Positions 1-8,064 of a stretch of DNA of 64,000 bases are shown one piece after another (position 1 is the stretch's first letter; each line of letters opens with the position of its first letter). The notes under the pieces were generated by a model, which was not told the DNA's origin, did not search any database, and saw only the letters and a list, made by a program, of their open reading frames with translations. The translations under genes and the position numbers were made by a program. Origin of the DNA: Veillonella magna DSM 19857 (GTDB lineage Bacteria; Bacillota; Negativicutes; Veillonellales; Veillonellaceae); assembly GCF_000428745.1 (NCBI RefSeq), contig NZ_AUAN01000008.1, positions 44,526 through 108,525 on the forward strand, given 5' to 3'.

Positions 1-2
1 TA

Positions 3-743
3 TCGGCAGGCAGCCAAGCGGTGACAACCGGTGCGCTAAAGGAAAACGACCTAAGACCACAGGCGGAGCTTTGCTTTACACCGGGCAGCGGCTACAGCAT
101 ACATAGTGAAGAGCCGGTACTGCATGCACGAATCAATGGCATGGAATATACGATTAACGGAATCAACCGAGAACGGCATGAAAACGAACTGATTGCGTAT
201 ACTGTAGATAACGGACCGTCGACGGGAACCAATCAATATGGTTTTGAAGTGGCCGTAAAAAATAACATTGTCATTGGTGCCTACAAGCAAAATGCGCCGC
301 TGACTCCCGGCAGCATCGTACTGTCCGGACACGGCGACAAAGCAAAATTGTTGGAGTCGGTCTTGGTAGGGATGCCTTTAGTGATTACCAAGCAAGCGCC
401 GATAGCAACGGTTGGGCCCGCCGGTTCACGATGGTATCGTGGCGGTACAGCGGTACTGGAAAACGGACGCATTATGGCGAAGGGACCGGATATACTGCAA
501 GCGCGTACCCTGTTAGGCACAGTCGGTGACGGCAGCCTATTGGTTATGGCCGTAGACCGTCATGTCAACTCGGTAGGTGTTACGGCAGCGGAAGGGGCGG
601 AACTGTTGCGCTCGCTGGGAGCGGTGAACGCTATGGAACTCATCGGTCAGGGCGCAGTCGATATATTCGGTGACGGCGCCTATGTACATGAATACGTTGC
701 CAATCAGCCGACGGAATACCAAGAGGTGCTTACCGTTGGCTAA
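3..743 (+). CDS. Phosphodiester glycosidase-like (NAGPA domain) protein, 5'-truncated
   Basis: The frame is open to the left edge, so the true start lies outside the window; GTG at 21 is only the first internal start-like codon. The visible 240 residues resemble the C-terminal half of the NAGPA/DUF2233 family: ARTLLG, a following GDGSLLVMAVD strand, a GVTAAEGAELLRSLGAVNAMEL helix region and a final glycine-rich strand. In typical members the last block reads as an N-x-D-G-G-G-S-T-like motif; here it is MELIGQGAVD, so the motif has diverged. Family members act on sugar phosphodiesters in the envelope; the substrate here is unknown. It ends 64 bp before the small secreted gene at 808. Confidence 0.65.
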   Translation, partial: SAGSQAVTTGALKENDLRPQAELCFTPGSGYSIHSEEPVLHARINGMEYTINGINRERHENELIAYTVDNGPSTGTNQYGFEVAVKNNIVIGAYKQNAPLTPGSIVLSGHGDKAKLLESVLVGMPLVITKQAPIATVGPAGSRWYRGGTAVLENGRIMAKGPDILQARTLLGTVGDGSLLVMAVDRHVNSVGVTAAEGAELLRSLGAVNAMELIGQGAVDIFGDGAYVHEYVANQPTEYQEVLTVG

Positions 744-756
744 GGATAGTTTCTTC

Positions 757-785
757 TATTGAAAAATAATTTTGTATGATATAAT
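757..785 (+). promoter_or_regulatory. Putative sigma-70 promoter before the secreted barrel-sandwich gene
   Basis: A perfect TATAAT lies at 780-785. The best upstream hexamer is TTGAAA at 759-764 (15-bp spacer, short), or TATTGA at 757 with 17 bp. It lies in the only gap between the genes ending at 743 and starting at 808. Confidence 0.4.
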
Positions 786-807
786 GAGAACAAAGGAGGA
801 GGTATTT

Positions 808-1110
808 ATGAAAAAAAGAGTACTCGCATTACTGCCGGTGGCACTTAGCTTTGCTATATTAGCCGGAAGTGCATCTGTGGCCTCCGCAGCAAATGTAAAT
901 CAAGAAACAGTATTAACCGGTAAGGTTGTTTCCGCCGTTTCCGTGGGCACGTCCGTACAGGAAGGTGACACACTGGTGACGGTACAGACAATTACAGGTC
1001 CTATGGTAGCGGCTCGTTCTAATGTAGACGGTGTAGTTACCCAGGTAAATGTAAAAGCAAATGATTCGATACAGCGCGGCCAAGTGGTTGCGGTTGTCGA
1101 TGGTAAGTAG
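808..1110 (+). CDS. Small secreted biotinyl/lipoyl-like (barrel-sandwich hybrid) protein
   Basis: This 100-residue protein has an N-terminal signal peptide (KKR, a hydrophobic core, then ASA near residue 30) followed by one barrel-sandwich fold. The fold shows two half-motifs, SVQEGDTLVTVQT and DSIQRGQVVAVVD, around a GVV turn. The turn that carries the modified lysine in biotin or lipoyl carriers (usually an EAMK-like motif) reads PMVAARSNVDG with no lysine, so covalent modification is unlikely; it is closer to the HlyD/RND-adaptor version of the fold. ATG 808 is chosen for the strong AAAGGAGGAGG ribosome site at 792-802. It ends 13 bp before the S55 protease gene, so the two probably share a transcript. 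Partner unknown. Confidence 0.6.
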   Translation: MKKRVLALLPVALSFAILAGSASVASAANVNQETVLTGKVVSAVSVGTSVQEGDTLVTVQTITGPMVAARSNVDGVVTQVNVKANDSIQRGQVVAVVDGK

Positions 1111-1123
1111 AGAGGAGATTTGA

Positions 1124-3034
1124 ATGAAGTCATTTCGTTCAATGCGTCGGTACGGGAAAGGCGTACTGGCGCTCCTTTTTTGTTGGTCTGTAACCGCAGG
1201 TGCCGAGGCGATAGACTTTATGCCTGTGGACTCGGTGCATACCGGCATGGAAGGATATGCAAAAACAGTAGTAGACGGTGATGCCATTACCAGCTTTAAT
1301 GTGAAAGTGCTGGGCGTTATGAAAGATAGAGGCCCATCCGGCGATTTGATTCTTGCCAAATTTTCCGGACCGGTGATTGATCAAACCGGCGGCATTGTTC
1401 ACGGCATGAGTGGCAGTCCCGTGTATCTAGACGGTAAACTGGCCGGAGCGGTAGCCTACGGATGGGGCTTTGCCGATGGAACTATCGGCATGATTACACC
1501 GATTGCGGATATGGTATCGCTGTGGAACATTCCCTATGAAAAGCAAGTTGCCAATCCGTGGCGCGATGAACGATTAATCCCCTTAGGAACGCCGCTTATG
1601 GCGTACGGCTTTGATAAAACATCGTTAGATTATATGAAATCAAAATTGCCGGAGTACGGTTACAGCACTTACGATACGGCAGCTGCAGACGGTGACGGTG
1701 TAAAGAAACCGCTGGAAGCAGGCGGATCCGTAGCGGCCTTGCTGGTATCCGGCGATATGAAGCTGGGAGCCATCGGTACAGTTACCTATGTAGACAACGA
1801 TCATATCGTGGCCTTTGGACATCCCTTCTTAAAACGCGGAAGTGTTGACTACTTCATGCACAATGCTCATATTTTTACGGTAGTAAAAAGTGTGGACTCC
1901 GGATTTAAATTGGGGTCCATGGGAGCCGAAGTGGGATCGGTTACGGAAGACCGCGGTGCCGGCATTGCCGGTAAGGAAGGTGTCGTAGCCAAAGGGATTC
2001 CTCTTACCGTCGATGTGCGCGACCTCGACACGGGAAAATCGCGCCGGTCGGTACTGAAAGTCATTGAGGCCAACGAGATGACACCGGCCTTGGCAGCTAC
2101 ATCTCTGTACAGCCTTATGAACAAAACAGTAGACCGCAGCGGTGAAGGATCGGCGACGGTTAACGTGCGCATTACGCCGCGAGATGCCACCATCGAACCG
2201 TTGGAGCGTCGCAATATGTTTTACTCTTCCGAATCCATTACGCTAAAAGGTGTGGATGAGTTTTATAATCTGCTGGATGTGCTGATGAATAATCGCTTTA
2301 AGGCGTATGAAATTGCAGATATCGCCGTACAGGCGGACGTAACCAAGGATACGAAGACGGCTGTTATCGGTGATGCAACCTTATCGCCGGGCGTGGCTTC
2401 GCCGGGAGATACCATTGTGGTTAATGTAAAGCTGCAGCCATTTAGAGGCGAGCCGGTGGAAAAAGAAATTTTTTACACCATTCCCAAGGATCAGCCGCTG
2501 GGCAAGGCAACGCTGGAAGTGCGCGGCGGTGGCGTAGTGCCGCTTCCGTATTTATTGGAGAAGCAGAAATATAATTTGACGGACGAAATTATTCGTCGCT
2601 TAAAAACCTATAAAGATTTTGATGAATTCTATAATGACTTGCGCAAGACGGACACGAACAATCAGTTGGTGGTAGAAATTTTGCAGGATGGCGTCAGCAT
2701 GGTTGATGACGGCAGTGATAGCAACGGCAAGAAAGCGAAGATTGAAGACATCGAAGAAACTCCGTTACCGGGCGACGTGAAAAAGCCAAAAGCCAAGACG
2801 GATGTGTCTGACGTACTGGGGGACGATAAGGAACCGCAGGAAGCAAAAGTGGACACGGAATACGTTATCCGCGGCGATGGACAATTTGTGTTACACATTA
2901 TGTCCCCCGCAGACCGTGATAAAGAATTGGCCAAGCGTAAGAAGGAACATCAGAAGGATGTCATGCAGGCAGTAAAGGAAGCAGTACAGGAAGCAAAGGA
3001 TAAAGAGAAAATAAAAACTGTAGCAGAAAAATAA
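1124..3034 (+). CDS. SpoIVB-like S55 family serine protease, secreted or membrane-anchored
   Basis: The 636-residue protein has an N-terminal hydrophobic segment (about residues 11-28). A SpoIVB-type S55 region follows: HTGMEGYAKTVVDG near residue 40 and HGMSGSPVYLDGKLAG near 93-107, where the serine of GMSGSP (about residue 97) is the expected nucleophile. A GHPFLKRG motif lies about 130 residues later, as in the family. The C-terminal ~350 residues contain a beta-rich part and a charged, lysine-rich coiled tail. SpoIVB itself signals during sporulation in Bacillus, but nothing here points to sporulation, and Negativicutes that do not sporulate also keep S55 proteins. A role in envelope proteolysis is inference. 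AGAGGAGATT precedes the start; a terminator follows at 3111. Confidence 0.75.
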   Translation: MKSFRSMRRYGKGVLALLFCWSVTAGAEAIDFMPVDSVHTGMEGYAKTVVDGDAITSFNVKVLGVMKDRGPSGDLILAKFSGPVIDQTGGIVHGMSGSPVYLDGKLAGAVAYGWGFADGTIGMITPIADMVSLWNIPYEKQVANPWRDERLIPLGTPLMAYGFDKTSLDYMKSKLPEYGYSTYDTAAADGDGVKKPLEAGGSVAALLVSGDMKLGAIGTVTYVDNDHIVAFGHPFLKRGSVDYFMHNAHIFTVVKSVDSGFKLGSMGAEVGSVTEDRGAGIAGKEGVVAKGIPLTVDVRDLDTGKSRRSVLKVIEANEMTPALAATSLYSLMNKTVDRSGEGSATVNVRITPRDATIEPLERRNMFYSSESITLKGVDEFYNLLDVLMNNRFKAYEIADIAVQADVTKDTKTAVIGDATLSPGVASPGDTIVVNVKLQPFRGEPVEKEIFYTIPKDQPLGKATLEVRGGGVVPLPYLLEKQKYNLTDEIIRRLKTYKDFDEFYNDLRKTDTNNQLVVEILQDGVSMVDDGSDSNGKKAKIEDIEETPLPGDVKKPKAKTDVSDVLGDDKEPQEAKVDTEYVIRGDGQFVLHIMSPADRDKELAKRKKEHQKDVMQAVKEAVQEAKDKEKIKTVAEK

Positions 3035-3110
3035 CCTAATGCGTTATTTTTCTTACGCCGTTAGTAGTATGCGATTTGAAATACTTATGAGAAAATTATA
3101 CTAACGGATG

Positions 3111-3147
3111 AGGCAGGTTGGTTCTAATGAACTGACCTGCCTTTTTT
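3111..3147 (+). terminator. Rho-independent terminator after the S55 protease gene
   Basis: AGGCAGGT at 3111-3118 pairs with ACCTGCCT ending near 3142, followed by a T run. It separates the protease transcript from the accessory region. Confidence 0.8.
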
Positions 3148-3260
3148 GCATACAGAATACATGAAGAGAAGATGAAATTTATTGGTGAAGTAGGTAGTAT
3201 GCCTTTAGTAATCATGATAAAATGAAATTATAAAAATGATAAAAACACATATATAGTCGT

Positions 3261-3287
3261 TTGTCAAAAAGGTGAAAACAATATAAT
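3261..3287 (+). promoter_or_regulatory. Putative distal promoter upstream of the WYL operon
   Basis: TTGTCA (3261-3266) and TATAAT (3282-3287) are separated by 15 bp, shorter than ideal. It lies 64 bp before the inverted-repeat promoter at 3351-3383, so the WYL operon may have two starts. Confidence 0.35.
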
Positions 3288-3350
3288 AGGGGGGATCTTA
3301 CGAATATAGATGGAGTAGATAGCCAACATTGGTAGCTGAATTATTATATA

Positions 3351-3383
3351 GGACAAAGGGGTGTCCGTTTAGTTTGCTATAAT
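3351..3383 (+). promoter_or_regulatory. Inverted-repeat operator GGACA-N6-TGTCC with -10 box, copy 1 (WYL operon)
   Basis: GGACA 3351-3355, six bases, TGTCC 3362-3366, then 11 bp and a perfect TATAAT at 3378-3383, 30 bp before the WYL gene. The repeat occupies the place of the -35 box, and no good TTGACA is present. The same arrangement recurs at 9492 and 10058. WYL regulators of the BrxR/CapW type commonly bind inverted repeats at their own promoter, so the WYL protein is a reasonable candidate binder, but this is inference. Confidence 0.6.
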
Positions 3384-3412
3384 GCAATCAACAAAGAAGG
3401 GAGGCAAACCGA

Positions 3413-4393
3413 ATGGGCGTAAGCGATGCAAAACGATATAGGTTGTTGGATATATTTTTTCGAGCTATGCGAGGTGAAGACATAGTAGTACATAGCTTAG
3501 CACAGGACTATGGTGTTACTTCGAAGAGTATTTCTCGCGACATTAGTGATATACGAAATTTTTTAGCTGAGAATCGAGATCTGGTAGATAATGTCGAATT
3601 GAAATATATGGCAAAGACAAAATCACATCGATTGGAGTTTAATAATTTTTTACTCAGCAAGGAACTTTTGGCAATCATTAAGATACTTATCGGTAGTCGT
3701 GCCTTTAGTCATACGGAGTTACTGGAAATCATTGGAAAGCTCAAGCACTTTACGACAGTAAGTGATCGTAAGTTGTTGGAAGAAATTATTCTAAAAGAAA
3801 TCTTTCACTATAACGAGGTCAATCATGATTGTAAAAGTGTTATTGATACGCTGTGGCAGTTGACGCGATGTATTTATGATAAGAGGGAAATAACGATTAG
3901 CTATTATAAAATGCAGCGAGAAAAAGTGGAACGCAGGCTTAGACCGATTGCGGTGATGTTCTCGGAATATTATTTCTATCTTATCGGCTACCGATGTGAT
4001 ACCGAGGACTGGATGCCATTGTTTTATCGCATTGATCGTATTGTGGATATTGTGGAACATCGACAATTTTTTACATTGCCAAGAGAACGTACCTTTGATG
4101 AGGGCGAGCTACGTAATAAGATACAATTTATGTTTTCCGGAAAGCAAAGAAAAATTAAATTTTCTTATACAGGCCCTTCGGTACAAGCCATACTCGACCG
4201 CTTGGCTACGGCGCGTGTTGTTGATAAGGATGGGGATACAAGTATTATTGAAGCAGAAACTATCGGATCCGGTATCATCATGTACCTATTGGCACAGGGG
4301 ACTAAGGTGAAGGCGTTAGAACCACCGGAATTTGTGGAGGAAATGAAAGAAGAGATTAGGAAGCTCAGTGCTATGTATGAGGAGGGGGAATAA
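3413..4393 (+). CDS. WYL-domain transcriptional regulator (HTH-WYL-WCX layout)
   Basis: The protein has 326 residues. Residues 5-60 form a DeoR/HTH_11-like winged helix (GVTSKSISRDISDIRNFL). Residues about 150-220 form a WYL domain (ITISYYKMQREKVERRLRPIAV, then YYFYLIGYR and FYRIDRI), and the C-terminus (about 235-320) is a WCX-like ligand or dimer domain. The layout and length match BrxR/CapW-type regulators, which often control anti-phage operons. Start ATG 3413 has GAAGGGAGG upstream. Its TAA overlaps the ATG of the next gene by one base, so it is translationally coupled to the operon it probably regulates. An inverted repeat overlaps its promoter (3351). Confidence 0.85.
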   Translation: MGVSDAKRYRLLDIFFRAMRGEDIVVHSLAQDYGVTSKSISRDISDIRNFLAENRDLVDNVELKYMAKTKSHRLEFNNFLLSKELLAIIKILIGSRAFSHTELLEIIGKLKHFTTVSDRKLLEEIILKEIFHYNEVNHDCKSVIDTLWQLTRCIYDKREITISYYKMQREKVERRLRPIAVMFSEYYFYLIGYRCDTEDWMPLFYRIDRIVDIVEHRQFFTLPRERTFDEGELRNKIQFMFSGKQRKIKFSYTGPSVQAILDRLATARVVDKDGDTSIIEAETIGSGIIMYLLAQGTKVKALEPPEFVEEMKEEIRKLSAMYEEGE

Positions 4394-5859
4394 TGAGTGA
4401 AGAGAAGGAAAGAAAATATGATTATGAGAAGATTGGCGCAATTGTAGAAAGCTCTGAAAAGATGAAAGCTAACGATGATCTGGGGATAACAAAAGAATAT
4501 TCTAAAACCAATAGAGATGTTCTTTGGGATTCTACTAAAAGGAAGAAAGAATTTAAAGAAAAAATATTTGGTGAGAAAAAAGTATATCATGACCCTTTAA
4601 GTAATAAGGTATTGCATAAAAGTCAAGCAGCTGCGCAACGAAAATACAAGATGAAAGCACCTGATGGTAAAAACAAATCAACAGCATGGGCTAGTCATAC
4701 GGCGGAAACAGATCATATTAATGCCTTAAAAGATACGCATGATATAGTTAAATATAATCCATTTTTATCAGATAAAGACTTTAGAGAGGTTATGAATTCC
4801 GATAGTAATTATCGAATTCTATCAAAAAAAGATAATACATCAAAGGGGGATAAGAGTGATTGGCAGTTAATTTTTGATTCTCATTCAGATATGTCTTTAA
4901 AGTCTCGGGGGATTATGGCCAGAGAAAAAGTAAAGGCAGACGTTAGCATTGCAACACAGTTTACATTACGAACTGCAGAAAATATTGGTCAAGAGTTTAG
5001 CCATGGTGTGGTCTCGGCATTAGGGGCAAGCAAGGGCCCATTGTCTATTGCAGCAGCGAAAGAACTTAGAATGATAATGTCAGGAGAAAAAACATTGAAA
5101 GAAGGTGTAGCAGATTTCTCAAAACTTTCCGTAGAAGTAGCTGTTGTTGGTGGTGCTCAAAAAGTTGCACTTACGGGTGTGCAAGGATTGGTAAAGTTAT
5201 CTGATAATCCTATAATCAATAAAATCATTGCGAATAATGGCCCTGCAAAAATTATAGCCTTGGGATATTTAGTAAAGGACTCAGCAGTTCGTTTAATTAA
5301 TGGGGAGATTGGTATTAGAGAGTTTGTTCAGGAAGTAGGTGTATCAGGAACCATGGTTGCTGGAGCTATGGTAGGTAGCTCTCTGGGAGCAGAAATAGGT
5401 GCTACATTAGGAAGTATGGTCGGAACTATCTTATTGCCTGGTTTAGGAACAGTTACCGGAGGTACTATAGGAACATTGGCAGGAGAGGTGATAGGGGCAG
5501 TATTGGCTTCTGTGGTTTGTGGGGCTATATCAACAGTATATATGGCAGTTCAAGAAGCAAAAGCATACAAACATAAAGAAGCGGCTATCAGAAAAGTTGC
5601 TGATGAAGCTATGAAAGTGATGACTCAACAGAGAGAACGCTTTATTTATTTAGTAAAAGCTGATAATGAAAAATTTGATTGTACAGTGTCTAAGGGATTT
5701 TCATTGCTTATGGATGGAGTGACAGGTGAAAATACAGATTTTAATAAGGTAAATGAAGGTTTGAATGTACTTCTTAGTTTAGTAGGTGGAAAAGTATTGT
5801 TTGAGTCTATTGAGGAGTATGAACGGCGGTTAGATACTGCTTTAGAGTTATCCTTTTAA
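4393..5859 (+). CDS. Unassigned membrane protein with HNH-like nuclease region and glycine-zipper domain
   Basis: I do not recognise the 488-residue protein as a named family. Residues 62-155 resemble an HNH-type nuclease core: YHDPLSNKVLHKSQAAA, then AETDHI (D107-H108), then NSDSNYRILSKKDNTSKG (about N135-G152), the DH...N...N...K order seen in many HNH proteins. Residues about 310-385 are a long Gly/Ala-rich hydrophobic stretch with repeated G-x3-G (for example VGSSLGAEIGATLGSMVG), a glycine-zipper membrane region. A charged helical tail follows. It is A+T-rich compared with core genes, coupled to the WYL gene by a 1-bp overlap. A membrane-targeted toxin or effector is plausible; nuclease activity is inferred from motifs only. 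Confidence 0.6.
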   Translation: MSEEKERKYDYEKIGAIVESSEKMKANDDLGITKEYSKTNRDVLWDSTKRKKEFKEKIFGEKKVYHDPLSNKVLHKSQAAAQRKYKMKAPDGKNKSTAWASHTAETDHINALKDTHDIVKYNPFLSDKDFREVMNSDSNYRILSKKDNTSKGDKSDWQLIFDSHSDMSLKSRGIMAREKVKADVSIATQFTLRTAENIGQEFSHGVVSALGASKGPLSIAAAKELRMIMSGEKTLKEGVADFSKLSVEVAVVGGAQKVALTGVQGLVKLSDNPIINKIIANNGPAKIIALGYLVKDSAVRLINGEIGIREFVQEVGVSGTMVAGAMVGSSLGAEIGATLGSMVGTILLPGLGTVTGGTIGTLAGEVIGAVLASVVCGAISTVYMAVQEAKAYKHKEAAIRKVADEAMKVMTQQRERFIYLVKADNEKFDCTVSKGFSLLMDGVTGENTDFNKVNEGLNVLLSLVGGKVLFESIEEYERRLDTALELSF

Positions 5860-5875
5860 AAAAAGGGGGGGTTCT

Positions 5876-6691
5876 ATGTTAACAGAAATATTGGTTACCG
5901 GTATGGTTATTAAAGGAATACGAGATATTAACACATCTTGTAATTTAGATGAAGAAGCAAGACAAAAATATATGAAAGCGTTTAAAAGATCAGCAGAAGC
6001 AGAAAACGCATTAGAAAAAAAGAGAGAAAAACTAGAAAAACGTTTAAAAAATGTGATTCGAAAAAAGGAAGCGATTATCGAGTATACTGTACCAGAATTT
6101 AGTGAGGTATATGGAGTTATACAAAAAGTAAATATTAAAAATACTAATAATACTAATAATAACTTGCCGATATTAACTATATCTGACATTCAAGAAATTA
6201 ATAACTTAAACTCTATGAGTATATCACTCACGAAAGGAGTTTCTGATATGGCGGCTTTAGGTGAACTTCTATTATATGGAAGTGGAGCTATGGTTAAAGA
6301 TTCAGAACGATATCTTTCAGCAGCTCGTAGCCAAAACAGAATGGCGAATGTAGCTTGTGAACAGGCTAAAAATATGGAGACTGTATTAGATGCCATTATT
6401 AGTCGGGCTGATCGTATTGCTAATCTATTGGTAGGATTAAATCAACTATTTACCTTGTCGATAGAAGAAGCTAAGCGGATTATAAGTAACAATGGAACAG
6501 ATGTTCAGCAATATAATGACTATGATAAACATGTTCTTATGACATGTGTTAATATTGCAAAAGCGGTAGCAGACAGTATAAAAATTCCAGTATTAGATAA
6601 AAATGGGAAAGTTGCAAAAGAAGCTCTTTGTATGATTAAAACGGGAGAGGTTTATCTTAGTAAGTTAAAAGAGCTCAATCAATTTTTATAA
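5876..6691 (+). CDS. Unassigned helical/coiled-coil protein of the WYL operon
   Basis: The 271-residue protein has a short hydrophobic start (LVTGMVIKG), a charged coiled coil at about residues 27-66 (repeated KR/EKK), and an Asn/Thr-rich linker (NTNNTNNN). After this comes a mostly helical body with SMSISLTKGVSDMAALGELLLYGSG and a regular helix pattern to the end. No catalytic motif is visible. The gene begins 16 bp after the HNH/glycine-zipper gene, with a run of seven G just before its ATG acting as the ribosome site. The position between a putative membrane effector and a 4Fe-4S protein suggests an adaptor or immunity partner, but this is only context. Confidence 0.55.
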   Translation: MLTEILVTGMVIKGIRDINTSCNLDEEARQKYMKAFKRSAEAENALEKKREKLEKRLKNVIRKKEAIIEYTVPEFSEVYGVIQKVNIKNTNNTNNNLPILTISDIQEINNLNSMSISLTKGVSDMAALGELLLYGSGAMVKDSERYLSAARSQNRMANVACEQAKNMETVLDAIISRADRIANLLVGLNQLFTLSIEEAKRIISNNGTDVQQYNDYDKHVLMTCVNIAKAVADSIKIPVLDKNGKVAKEALCMIKTGEVYLSKLKELNQFL

Positions 6692-6711
6692 GACTATATA
6701 GGAGGAGTATT

Positions 6712-7710
6712 ATGCAGTATATTAAGGTAAACGAGAGATGCAATGGATGTGGGCTATGCTTTCAACTGAATATGTATATTCAAGAAAACGATGATGGTAA
6801 TGCGGAGCCTATCTACGGCGTGGCAATAAAAAATGTAGATAAAGAGAGAGTGAAAAAGGTAGTGTCCTCTTGTCCGACAAAAGCACTGTTAATTGAAAAT
6901 AAACAGATAACAACTAAAAAAGGTCACGAGGGTATTCGTGAAATTATTGATGATTTAAATTTATGGATAGAAAAACAAAGCGTTACTATGCTTGATAGAG
7001 GTGTATTTGGACCACCCGATAAAGAAGAGGTAGAGTCACTAGCGCGATCATTATCAAATGAATGCATGTATAGAGGTACGCGTAGGCAAACGTCAGAAAG
7101 TAAGGCAAGATCGAATGCTAAAGAATGCTTTGAACGCTATTGTTATTCAGAAAATGCTTGGCGTAATGTGGTGAGAAAAGTTTTGGTTGACTATACTGTA
7201 AAACATATGAAACCATATTATACGCGTGAAGATAGTAATGAATCAGCATATTATATATATAATATTTCAGCTAGAAAAAAACTGGGTGAGACGTATGAAG
7301 AAATTAAAAATATACTTCCGGATAATGAGTTGACAAAAGAATGGCAAGAATTTTCTTGTTATCCAGATAAATATATAGTTCAGAGTGTAGAAGACTTTAA
7401 TTTTTGGAAGGGCGATGTAAGCGTAATGTCTGAAGTGAAAGGGTGGCTTTCAGATAAAAGTTATTACTTATCAGACTTAGAAGTAGATGGATATTCGGAC
7501 GGAGGATTTTTTAGTCGAAAAGGAACTTATTGGGCATTCTATGGATCGGGTGTCGATGAGTTTTGTACTGATTTAGCAGATGCCATCATGTCTCTTTTTA
7601 AATATGATTTAGAACCAGAAGAAAAGGTTAACAGCCTCTTGAAAATATATGAAACACAATTTAAGAATGAGCTACAAAAAAAAGCTAAGGAATTAGAAAG
7701 ATTGTTATGA
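6712..7710 (+). CDS. 4Fe-4S ferredoxin-domain protein of the WYL operon
   Basis: Residues 1-60 form a half-ferredoxin with C10-x2-C13-x2-C16 (CNGCGLC) and C54-P (CPTKA), the four ligands of one [4Fe-4S] cluster. The remaining ~270 residues are not recognised; they carry aromatic-rich segments and a helical C-terminus (KKAKELERLL). The domain suggests electron transfer or redox sensing. GGAGGAG precedes ATG 6712; the gene starts 20 bp after the coiled-coil gene, closing the four-gene operon before the terminator at 7784. A+T-rich like its neighbours. Confidence 0.65.
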   Translation: MQYIKVNERCNGCGLCFQLNMYIQENDDGNAEPIYGVAIKNVDKERVKKVVSSCPTKALLIENKQITTKKGHEGIREIIDDLNLWIEKQSVTMLDRGVFGPPDKEEVESLARSLSNECMYRGTRRQTSESKARSNAKECFERYCYSENAWRNVVRKVLVDYTVKHMKPYYTREDSNESAYYIYNISARKKLGETYEEIKNILPDNELTKEWQEFSCYPDKYIVQSVEDFNFWKGDVSVMSEVKGWLSDKSYYLSDLEVDGYSDGGFFSRKGTYWAFYGSGVDEFCTDLADAIMSLFKYDLEPEEKVNSLLKIYETQFKNELQKKAKELERLL

Positions 7711-7783
7711 ATAGGTAGTTGTAATCAATTAAAAGATTATAGTGGATAGTATCTATTTTTAAAGGAGTATGAAAAATACTGAA

Positions 7784-7821
7784 GGAGCTACAATTAGAGT
7801 TGTGGCTCCTTTGGTATTTTC
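7784..7821 (+). terminator. Rho-independent terminator of the WYL operon
   Basis: GGAGCTACAA at 7784-7793 pairs with TTGTGGCTCC at 7800-7809 (one G-T pair), then a T-rich stretch. It defines the WYL operon as four genes. Confidence 0.75.
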
Positions 7822-7918
7822 TACAGTAATCATGTGGAGCAAGGGAGAAGCGATGGATGTGAAAAATAATAAAAGAAAGTGTTAGATATTATGGAAGGGG
7901 GAGAAATTAGTAGGAATA

Positions 7919-7946
7919 TCGACAGACTTATCCCTGTTAATATAAT
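7919..7946 (+). promoter_or_regulatory. Putative promoter for the zinc-ribbon gene at 8065
   Basis: TCGACA (7919-7924), a 16-bp spacer and TATAAT (7941-7946). It lies in the 355-bp gap after the WYL operon. Just downstream, 7950-7967 is an 18-bp sequence nearly identical to 9633-9650. The rest of the gap up to 8050 is A+T-rich, with nothing else I recognise. Confidence 0.5.
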
Positions 7947-8064
7947 TTTTTTTATGACACAATTAAACTAAATATAATAAGAAGTGTTAACGAGCGACAA
8001 TGAATAAGCCTTTATAAAAATAAACTTACAGGGATAATTTAATTTATTAAGGGGAGGGCTATAC

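Noticed and set aside
1124..3034. Evidence for sporulation from the SpoIVB-like protease
   Set aside because: No other sporulation gene is seen, and S55 proteases occur in non-spore-forming Negativicutes.
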